64,000 nucleotides of DNA from Neopestalotiopsis rosae. Lineage: Eukaryota > Ascomycota > Sordariomycetes > Amphisphaeriales > Sporocadaceae. The notes under the pieces were generated by a model, which had not been told where the DNA came from, made no database searches, and worked only from the letters and a program-made list of their open reading frames with translations. Shown here in pieces: positions 54,346 to 64,000 of the stretch. Position numbers and translations under genes: made by a program. How positions within the stretch are numbered: position 1 is the first letter of the stretch; each line of letters opens with the position of its first letter. The DNA lies in the NCBI GenBank assembly GCA_023078685.1, contig JALGAS010000003.1, forward strand, positions 5,394,001 through 5,458,000, written 5' to 3'.

Positions 54346-57300
54346 TACTACTGTTGCTTATATGCATATGCCGAGCGTGGCGTTTTAATGTTAGGTTCGG
54401 GAGGCGTAGCTTATCTGAGCACATCGTGGGAAAGCGGGAAAGTAGTGGACAGCCAGACAAGCCAGACAGCCAAAGACAGCCCGGGGATGTTTCGTCATCA
54501 TGGAAAGCCATGGGAAAGCGTATCAGACCCAAGTCACCCCAGCGCCCGTGGCTTGACAGAACTCTATCATGGCAGAAACACGGCTACGGCTTGGGTCTAG
54601 AATCCGTTGCAAGGAATAGATTTCATGAGGTGACACAAAAGAGGGGGGGCTCATGACGGGAACTCTATAAGCACTTAAAAAGATGAAGAATTCATCATCC
54701 ATTGCGCGTCCGACGAAAGAAAGATGGAATAGAAAACATGCAAGATTCAACAGAGCTTACAATAAGGCTGCTGATATAATCCGCCGACTATCCGAGGCTT
54801 GCCTACTTACAAGTGTATCAAACCACCAAGATGCAGCTCAAGCTTTCTCTAGAAGTCTGAAATCCTGACCGGAAACGCAAGGCATTGGTTCGCCCGGCCG
54901 AGAAGCTTTCGCCCAAACCCCGCATACCACGCACGCCTTTTCCGGACCCGGTAGTATAAAATTTGTGTGGGAGGCAATAGGATCGTTCGCCGAGAGCTGC
55001 ATATGGTGGTGCACACTACAGCAACCCTTGGCTTTATATTCGTTTAGGTCCATATATATAGTTGTACCTTGCTGGACAAGTCCAAGATATGCTTGATTTC
55101 TATCAAATGACTGATTCGGGGCGGTCGATCAGTCTTCTTGCCTCAGACTCTGAATGATTCTTCTTGGCCATTACATCATTGTGTCTTGTAAAAAATAAAG
55201 GCAAGGCTCTACTTTAGGCAATAACATGATCGCATCAGCAGATGATACCCTGAAGCAGCAGATAGACGGGGAGGCTAGAGTTGATCGCAAAGGCAATCGC
55301 AGCTCAAGCGTCTCTGTCAGCAGCCGAAATGGTCAACCACATGTGTGGAATCAAAGATTAGCTAAAAGGTAACTACTCTTTATATTTCTAAGGTTGGCGT
55401 CTCTTGAAAGCCACTTGGGGGAAATCTAGCACCAAAGACCTAGACATTACCTCGAAAATAAGCTTCTTGTGGCCTATCTACATTAGCCAAGCCAGCAGTA
55501 AGGCGACAATTTCAAGAGGCGCTGGCGATAGGAAATATACGCGTTTGCCGTCAGGGGAAACTTATTTAGCTGGTGCCTCTTTGTAGTCGACGGTTGTGGT
55601 TGAGTTGGCAACCACCTTGAACAGGAAACGTCCAAGGCAGCCCGCCCAATGAGCTAAAATTGCCCCTATTCCATGCATGCCGTGCCGTAAACCATGGACT
55701 TGGTTTTCCATGGTCACGGCGGACGCATGATGGGATGCGCTCCAAACCCTAAAAAGTAATCTAGTGCTGCTCTCAACTCAACGTGTTTAGCAAATGCTCA
55801 GCAATGCAGCACTTTGAGGCACAGTCGCCCATGTGATTTACGTATGCCCATTATTCGGCGGCGATGCGTGCAGTTTTGGAAGAAGAGCGTGTTACCACCA
55901 AGGCCCGCTTTGCTGGGTCTCGATCGTACGTACGTACTGTGTACCTATTGCCTTTCATGCTACGCGTATGCAGATCCGACTGTGCCCGTCTTTTCACGAC
56001 GAAACTGTTAGTGCAATGCGAACTCGGGCCATCAGATAACGAGGACGGTCCAGTCTGAGAATGCCCAACTTACTCCGTACACTATGTACTGAAGATCGTG
56101 CAAAAAAGTCAGTCGCAAATTGACAAGATTGAAAAGTTGCATGACGTGTGCAGGTTCTGCCCTTTTGGGGTGTCGTCAATATTGGCTATTGACCCTTGTA
56201 TGCCGTGAAATTTGCTCCGGCGCTTCGCCTCGATGACCTCTAGGTGAGCAATAGGATCAATAAAATGATCTTTTTTCGTTCATTTCTGACCCAAATTGGA
56301 TAGAGTCGAGTCGAGATTCGCTCATTGTAGCAATGCCTGTGACTGGGTCACTGGGGTGATTGGTCCCACGTCAGATCAGATCTCCGACCGGCGGCTCGGC
56401 TGCACCTCCAGGGCTGCGGCTAAGGCGATTGGGGTAGCGAACGGCCGCTCTTGGGCTGATGTTGGGTCAGATTTAAATCATTCATCGTATGCGTTTCTGA
56501 CCTGGGTTTGTCGGCCTTGTTGTTCGTCGAGCAGCCCGGCCCCCCGAGTCGTGTAGAAGAACAGATTGATGTATGTATGCTTCGGAGGACAGGACTGGGT
56601 TCTCTGCCCATTGATAGCTGAAATGATCTGCCTCATGCACAGCCTGCCCTGATAGCAACCTGCCGACAAAGAAAGTTATGGATGGTGGGGCTCTAGTGCT
56701 TCGCGCGAGTAGAAGTGGCCTGGTGGCTATTTTAAATCTGGTTTCCGGAAGATCGAGCGCAGAAAAACTTGGAAAGTCTGCGACTTCCGGAGTAGCAATG
56801 GGAAGGCAATGCTGAGTTGGGCCCCATGTGAATGGAACCTGAAGCGGAATACGAGAGAGCATTCGATGCTAGACGCCAGGGCGCTTGTCTTCTTGTTCGA
56901 ACCATTGGGCTTGACATGGGGCCGCTGACAGGATAAACCGCTAATAATGAGAGTTTGATATTGATCGTTGACCCGCAATCTCCATATTGATCCCCACGCA
57001 CGTGGTTTGTAGTGTGTACTCGTGCCTCAGAGGCTGAAAAGCAGCAGAGTTGTCCCCAGCAACAATGCAGTCGATACGATACTGTTCGTCTAGACTGACT
57101 TTGTTAGCAGCCCAAAGAGCATCATCGCCAAGAATTGACATGACTTTTTTCTGGCACAGAGAAACGTTCCCGTCTGCTCCAGAAAAACATCCCGAGCAGT
57201 GCCAATTCTTCGGGTTGGTTACAGCATGGTGAGTAACAGTGGGAATAACACAAAAAGTCGTGCAGTCTTGTTCAACGTGCTACTATTGCCGCCTTGTGAT

Positions 57301-59216
57301 AGGTGCATGGGGTTTTGGGGGGCCATGGATGCTTGCCTACAGTGCGGTACCGTACGAGCCGAGGGAGAACTGTCCGATCAGGGGAGGGGGGTTTTCGGTG
57401 ATAAACTCTTGATAGATACGGTAGGTAGGGAAGCAGTTGTAACATACACTAGGTACGTAGTATGGGGTAAACCTAGGGCAGTCGTCATAGACAAGGAATA
57501 TCGAGATGATCTTTTTTCTCTCGACAGCATCGATTTGCAAGTTGCAAGGTCAAGCTGGAAATGTGATAATCGGGTGACCCGAAGTTGAACTGCTGTGTTA
57601 CCTGGAGAAAGTTCCCGTTGAGATTGCTCTGCTTCTCGGGCATTGCGTATGCTGCCAAGCATAGGCGGACGCAGTTTCTACAGGTCGAAAACTGCTCGCC
57701 GTCTGCTGGTTTAATGGAAGCTTGTCTTTGATGCTGCAGATTAATGACCAGCCAACACAATTTTCTTATGATCCCGCGGCAGTGACTTGATGCCGTTTAT
57801 TAAGAAGCAAACCATGCCGCCGTAAGGTGGTCAGAAGGGCTTACAGGGATCTTTTGGCGGCTGCAACAAAACGGTCTGCGTACTTGCGATACTCTCGGTA
57901 CATTCCATGCATTTAGAATCACGACAGAGAATGTTTGAGTACTTGCAATCAAGACTCGCAGTCTCAATTCGAACGAGCATGGTGCTGAATAGATTCCATG
58001 TTCCGGCAGCTACTGGAGCCGGCCACTTGCATCGAATCGAGTTGGTTGCTCTCGGCAGAGCACTCTTTCAACGTCGAGATGAGATGTGGACACCGTGATA
58101 GTGGTGAAAAGAAGCATCCACCGGACTGCCAGGTGGTTGCTCATGTTGTACATACCATACCAAATTGGCAAACAAACTATAGTCGGGAAATATTGGTGCC
58201 TCGGACCCTCTCAATATAGCCTAGGTGTTTCCAGATAAGTAAAGTAAGATTCTCTTGAAAGTCCCATTCATTCTTGTTAGTAGGATTTTTTCCGTCCAGC
58301 TCGACAAGCGCCGGAACTGCACGATAAACTACAGCATGCCTGGTGGGACGGTTAGCTGTTGGGGGCAGAGAAGCGGATGATATGGAAACAAAACTCGTCG
58401 GCGAAGAGTGACCCAGCCAACCCGCCCGTTGTTTGGCTACGGCAACGCCGCCAGCAAGGTGAAATCTGTACATAGTAATGGCGTGTTTCCAGCAAGATAG
58501 AGAGCAAGGTGCGCCGCATTTCACTTCTCCAGTCGGCGTGTCGGGCTCTCGGGCTGTCGACGTCTCGACACATGAGAATGAGCCTCCTCATCGGCAACGC
58601 AATTGTCTTTTGCATTAGCTAGTCCCCGATCTGTTGTATGTACGCAATCCGCATTGGTTCAGCCGCCAAGGTGCGCGCGCCCGGGAGAGCGTTTGGCCTT
58701 TTCGATATGCTTGGCGATTTTTGCTAATCATGCAGCAAGAATGAGCGCGCACAGCCTAGCGCATTAGCGAGTGGTTGGAGATCAAGGTTGTGCTACCACG
58801 ACCAGCACAAGCTTGGCCGAGTTGAACCCGCGTCGGCGCCACTTCCAGGAGCCCAATGCCACCCCAATTTCCATGCCCCTGGACCATTATTATTTTTTCT
58901 TTCCCTCTTTGCCCTTCTCTGGTGTCTCTTTTGCCTCTAGCTGTAGTGAGATCACAGACACCTGCATTCGCCCCGGTAATTGTGCCTGGCCCGGGTTGTT
59001 CTGCGGTGCGAATCCCGCCAAAACCAACCGGCCACACCAGGCAACGCCAGCCAGTCGACCAACCAGCTTTGAACGGGATACCTCCCACCTCTGCCATCCA
59101 CATCCATTGATCAGGTAACATCCAGCCAGGCCAGCCAGTGGTGGGATTGTGCTTCGTAATGTAGAAAGGTACCTTACCTTTTCTCTTCTCTCTCATGTTG
59201 TGTCGGAACAAGACAG

Positions 59217-59241
59217 GACGAGACGAGACGAGACGAGACAA
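59217..59241 (+). repeat. (GACGA)n microsatellite
   Basis: Four to five tandem GACGA/GACAA units. Confidence 0.85.
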
Positions 59242-59307
59242 GCGTCGAGTCCGCCTGGACTATGTGGCCTTCCCTACGTATTTCGTAAAGTGGTAGTAGC
59301 GAATAGA

Positions 59308-59325
59308 CATGTCATGTCATGTCAT
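59308..59325 (+). repeat. (CATGT)n microsatellite
   Basis: Three perfect CATGT units plus a partial one. Confidence 0.8.
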
Positions 59326-59792
59326 TCATGTAGGCGACAAGCAGCTACGGTTATTAGCTGTACAGCACTGTGTGTGTGTATGTCATGTAATGTACGAAGT
59401 CGGTGCCGCAGACAAGCGTGGTCTGTCTTTTACGAGCTTTTTGAGACAACAGACCCCCCCTCGAGATCAATCGCAGGAGCTTGAGGCGCCCACTTGGAGT
59501 GGCAGCGGCGAGTGAAGGACGGAGGCTTTTCCCATCCTAGGCCAGACCAACAGAGGCCACTCAGGCCAGTACGAAGTAGCTAGTACAGTATGTGCATGCT
59601 CGCACAGGGGCAGGGTCAGCAGCAACGGCCTAGAGGGTGCCCGGAACAGGTACTAGTGCCACGGCTATCCTAGACACCTCCACCTAATAAAAATAGACTA
59701 GGAAGCCTGTATGGCTGTAGCGTGTAAGGGTTTTGTTGTACTATGTACAGATTACCTGCTAGCGGTAGGTCTGTCGCGCGGGCTCTGGGCCT

Positions 59793-59825
59793 GGGATGGG
59801 ATGGGATTGGATTGGATTGGATTGG
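59793..59825 (+). repeat. (GGGAT)/(ATTGG) tandem
   Basis: GGGATGGGAT followed by four ATTGG units. Confidence 0.8.
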
Positions 59826-61137
59826 CACGGAGGCTGACCATTGCACCTGAACCTGACCGCGCACCTTGCTGCTACCGAACGTGCTGCGCTTGCACGCTCG
59901 CTCGCTTCTTGGCTGCCTGCCTTCCTGGACCTGCCCACGGACGTGAGAAAAAAAATAACACAGACTTGTTGGAGAGTAGTAGAGAGAAAACGAACGAAAG
60001 AAAATTAACATCCGATCCGTCCTTGCATCAATTGCCGTCATCGAGCCTCTTTCTGATCTTGTCACTTTTTTGCTCCTCCTCCTGCTTTCGCACGCTCGCT
60101 CCTTTCCCTGCCTCTCGAAAAAGACCTACTGTGCCTACTACATACGTACAGCAGAGGAAAAAGAAAAAAAAGCAAAAAGCCTCACAGCCTTAGTCTTGGC
60201 CCATCATATTTCCTTTTTGCTGCTGTCATTGGTTTGTTCGACTTACTTCTGCATTGCATGTGTTTCATCGCTCGAGCTTCTTCCGACTCATTTACTCTCT
60301 CGCTCGTCCTTTTACGACACTGACGGCACGATTACTCTGCTTAAGCTCTGAGCTGCCTTTCGTTTGTACTCCCTCTACAGTACCTACCGACCGCTGTTCG
60401 CCGGTACCACCTGGAAACTCTTCCTCTCCGGCTTGTCCACCTCGTATTTCCCAGAACTTCGATCGCGAGTTCTGCCTACGACAAAAGTCTTCGCTGTAGC
60501 GACTTTGTCTCCTCCTAGGCATACGGGTATTGTCGTCGATTCGTTCTAATCGTCGGCACTTTTTGGACTACCCACACTATACCCAGGATATCGTGTAAGT
60601 CACATTCAAATCTCCTGACAATCAGTACGGAAACGTCGTCTCTAGCCGCCGCCACCACCTACACTGGCCGGCTCCTCTGTCGTTGTTGCATGGCCCTGCG
60701 AAATAGCTATTGGCGTTGGTCGCCAGGTAACAGCAAGACTGGACTCGCCTTCGCCACGCTTGCGCATCCATACCAATATGGTCAGCACACACGGTTAGCA
60801 CGATTGTCTGTCCTCAACGGACATCACGACTGCCTGCCCAGAGGTTGCACATGCTACTGCAGAGATTCGGAGCTTCGCGAAAAGTCGCTATCCCGTGGAG
60901 TGAATACCGCTAACTTTGTGCTCTCTTGACTTATGCAGGTGTCCGTGGTTTCGCATCATATCTGGAAGCCTTGACCAAGCCTTCTTCACAGTACGATACC
61001 CGACAATAAACCTCGAGTTGGTATTACACACGATTCTTCATCCACTCGAACAGGACGACTTCACTGTCAGTCCTAGAACGCCGATTTGATTTTATGGGAT
61101 TGCAATAATTCAGTCGACGACGGTTAAATCATTCTAT

Positions 61138-63955
61138 ATGCCTAGATTCCCGGTCAACTTCCGACGGAGATCAACCGTGACAGAAGATCAAAATGGTCCG
61201 GTAGAACCCTCCTTTCGAGTCCTGGAGCGGAGTGACGCGGCTCCAGGAAAGTCATTTGATGGTGGAATGAGAATGACCAAGGCCGGCGGACCGATGCCGA
61301 GGACAACTCTTCACGATGTACAGATGGACGACAACATTTTTGCCGATACTAAGAACAACCGGTATGTTGCCCTTGATTCGAGAACGATTTACTTCATTGA
61401 ACCCAAACTGGCACTCTCCCTTTACACGAGCTTGAAGATCCACATTTTGAATCGCATGTCTCACAAAAACATGAAAGTGGTTCACGGTAGGGCCTTGTTC
61501 AACGTGGCTAATCAAATCCAGTGGCAGCGGTAGTTCCAATACGACAAAGACAAACTCGGACAACTCGTCACGTCATAGCAATGTATCGACAGCACCATCG
61601 TCCACTGATTATGCTACAACGGAAGACTTTCGAAACTCGACAAGAAAATCAGCATACGATGCGCCTCTGCCGGCACCTCCAAGGTCATCAGGCAGCGGTT
61701 TCTTGAAAAATGCTGGGCGTACCTTTTCTTTTGGCATGTCCAAGAAGAACCACCCAGCACAGGACGAGAATGTTCCTCCAGTACCCGAACTCCACGACCT
61801 TCAAACGCCAGGCGGTCGCCCCCGAGCCCCGACTGCATCGACTGTGACGGAGAGAACTCCACCACAGGTGGAAGACAGGGACTTCAAGCTGGATTTGGGT
61901 GGTGATCTCAGCAACATGCTCTCAGCTTTTGGTAAGAGGTCTAGTGTGATGACTCTGAGGCGTGATTCAGGTCAGCCAACACTGGCTTCCCGTGATCTGA
62001 CTGGCAATCGTGCCAGTCAACCGGCGGCCTTGAGCCTGGACCATTCAACCGCGGTCGAGCCGCCACCCAAGTCGTGGGCCAGTCAACGTTCTGATGAGGG
62101 GCTGCTTGGTGCTCGCGGTGCAATGGCATCACCACCGCCTGTTCCTCGGCATGCAGAAAGCCCCGTCTTGCGGAGGAAGACGCCAGAAGAAGACGAAGAT
62201 GCCAAGCTCTTGAAGGATTCTCGTATGGCAACCAAATTTTTGGCCCATGAAGACGAATTCAATGGAAACGACGACACCATTTCCAACCTCAAAGAGACGT
62301 ATGCGAGACCACCAAGGTTTGAGTTGCAGACCGATGAGGACAACATGTTCGACAATTCTTATTCGCGCTCTAGAAATACTGGGCGTCCCACGAACAGAGG
62401 AAACGGCCCGGCTCAGAACAAGGTCATGACCCCTGCAGAGTTTGAAAAGTATCGCCAGGACAAGGTCCGACAAAGCCGAAGCAGCATCGACAAAGACTCG
62501 GAGAATGAGGACGAGGAAGATTACGAAGACGATGAGGATGACCGACAGAAGAATCTTGAATTGGCGAAGCAGAGACGCAAGCAGGAAGCCCACATGACTG
62601 TTTATCGACAGACAATGATGAAAGTGACGGGCGAGCAAGGTGGCATGGCACCTAGGCCTGGTCTGGCAACGTCCATGAGCGCACCGAACCTCTTGGTTGA
62701 TGAAAGTCAGGCACACGGGGGCTCTCAGTCGCCGCCATCCGATGGCTCTTCGGACGAGGAAGTGCCACTCGCAATCCTTGCTGCACACGGCTTTCCCAAC
62801 AAGGGCCGACCTCCGACCAGGCTCAGCAACATGGCCTCAATCCCAGACTTGCGCGGTCTCAACCAGCCATCATACATACCCGGCCCAGGATCTGTCAGTG
62901 GCGGTGGAGCGAAGAACCTAGGTGGACAAGTCCCAGCTTTTGCGAGAAAGCTTCCTCAGGATCCATTCCTTGGTGCTGGCTTGATCAACCAACCCCCACG
63001 CGAGTCATTCGCTCTTGCGGGAGGCGCTCCGGCACAGGGACGCACGCCGATGCCCACCGGTGGTCTCGTGGGAGTCATTGCCAACGAAGAAAGGGCAAAG
63101 GCTCTGCGTCGTGGCAGCCCAGCAATTGACCACAACAAGAACGGCTTGCCGCCTCAGTTGCAGATGCCGATGAATGGTTTCGATCCTATGGCTCAGATCC
63201 CACCGCAAATGATGTACCCACAGCAACCAATGTTGACGCCTGGTGACCAAGCGCAGATCCAGATGACCCAGCAAATGCAGCAGTTCATGCAGATGCAGAT
63301 GCAGTTCATGCAGATGATGGCTGGTCAACAGAACAACCAAGCACCTCAGATGCAGATGCAAATGCCCATGGGAATGCAAATGCCTGGCGGGGCCAGTCGT
63401 CCCGTCAGCCACATGCCTACTCAGTCCATGAGCTCCATGCCTGATGCTCGCCAGTCGTATCTTGGCTCCATGACAGACGTACGGCAGTCGTTCATGGGTG
63501 ACTCGATGATGGGAATGGGCACGGGAATGAATCTTGAGCCTCCCAGACCGGCTGGCCAGACGCGGACTATGAGCATGGTACAGCCAAGTTCCTCGTCGTG
63601 GGTTCAACCTCTGCAAGGCAGCTTTGGTGCACCGTCCCTCCGTGTCCAGGGCGGCGGCTACGCGCCATCCATCGCACCCTCTGAGCGCAGCAACATTGGT
63701 CTGCCAGGACGTTACCGACCAGTATCAAGTCTCAACCCATTGGACGTTACCGGCTCAAGATCGAATACCATGTCTGGCGCGCTACCTACGCTCTCAAAAC
63801 TGCAGGCCGAAGTGAAGACGTCGCCCCTTGCTAACGCAGATGATGACGATGATGAGGAGGGATGGGCGGCCATGAAGGCGAAGCGTGAGCAGAAGAAGAG
63901 CAGCTGGCGCAACAAGAAGACTTTCGGATCCGATATTGGAGCTCTCATTACCTAA
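61138..63955 (+). CDS. Disordered, Met/Gln-rich conserved fungal protein of unknown function
   Basis: Exons 61138-61361 and 61522-63955 give 885 residues. I do not recognise a family. Most of the chain is low-complexity: Ser/Thr-rich up to about 200, a charged part with a very acidic run (DSENEDEEDYEDDEDD) and basic helix QKNLELAKQRRKQEAH, then a short conserved-looking block DEEVPLAILAAHGFPNKGRPP and LSNMASIPDLRG. About 130 residues of Met/Gln/Pro-rich sequence (QMQMQFMQMMAGQQNN) follow. The C-terminus is again acidic then basic (DDDDDEEGWAAMKAKREQKK) and ends SDIGALIT. No signal peptide or membrane helix. The 160-nt intron has GTATGT and CAG ends and restores frame. The composition suggests a scaffold or RNA/granule protein; that is inference. 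The last 45 nt of the window are its 3' flank. Confidence 0.8.
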
Positions 63956-64000
63956 AAGACAAAATGACGTTTTTTTCGACATTTGCTCATCACGAGTACT

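Larger units (their letters stand above)
52693..61137. other. Gene-poor stretch of about 8.4 kb
   Basis: No convincing coding sequence was found. The longest open frames (for example 53596-54168 plus) lack family resemblance and codon bias. The stretch holds microsatellites at 54322, 59217, 59308 and 59806. Its last 1-1.5 kb is pyrimidine-rich and is probably the promoter and long leader of the gene at 61138; a GTAAGT at 60596 and a CAG at about 60938 could bound a leader intron. Confidence 0.5.

Overview
The window is nuclear DNA of a filamentous ascomycete (Pezizomycotina). The genes carry short spliceosomal introns (about 50-90 nt, GTRNGT donors, CTRAC-like branch sites, YAG acceptors). 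The gene set is typical of such fungi: a highly reducing polyketide synthase, a berberine-bridge-like FAD oxidase, a HET-domain protein, a GH53 galactanase, a secreted haem peroxidase and a giant Ser/Thr-rich secreted protein. The secreted galactanase, the peroxidase and a small Cys-rich protein fit a plant- or litter-associated lifestyle; that, and a guess at Sordariomycetes, is inference.

Layout. 0.9-11.2 kb: a minimal polyketide locus, with an HR-PKS (+) and a convergent FAD-linked oxidase (-). The PKS is complete from KS to ACP except for one in-frame TAG at codon 1999, inside the enoylreductase domain. 9.0-16.4 kb: an island bracketed by two copies of a 157-bp repeat in inverted orientation (five differences, all transitions). 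It holds the FAD oxidase, an AT-rich desert, a stand-alone NIF3/YqfO-type small protein, a six-cysteine secreted protein and a probable decayed second Cys-rich peptide. 17.8-30.6 kb: mostly secreted or membrane proteins (GH53 galactanase, single-pass membrane protein with a long Ser-Pro-rich tail, DUF5695-like secreted protein with one in-frame TAA), then an F-box-like protein, an SDR and an eight-exon haem peroxidase with a 9-nt exon. 32.9-39.3 kb: housekeeping genes (SET/MYND protein, oxysterol-binding protein, U2AF small subunit). 40.8-47 kb: a four-exon gene for a mucin-like secreted protein of about 1,939 residues. 47.7-52.7 kb: HET-domain protein and a manganese-type CDF transporter, separated by about 1 kb with a diverged direct repeat. 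52.7-61.1 kb: a gene-poor stretch with microsatellites, leading to a low-complexity protein of 885 residues at the right end.

The PKS and FAD oxidase plausibly act on one polyketide, but no transcription factor or transporter of a larger cluster is visible, and the PKS as read would lose the second half of ER plus KR and ACP. The other genes do not form an evident pathway. Exon coordinates were derived by hand from splice signals, reading-frame continuity and family expectation; no alignment or transcript data were available.
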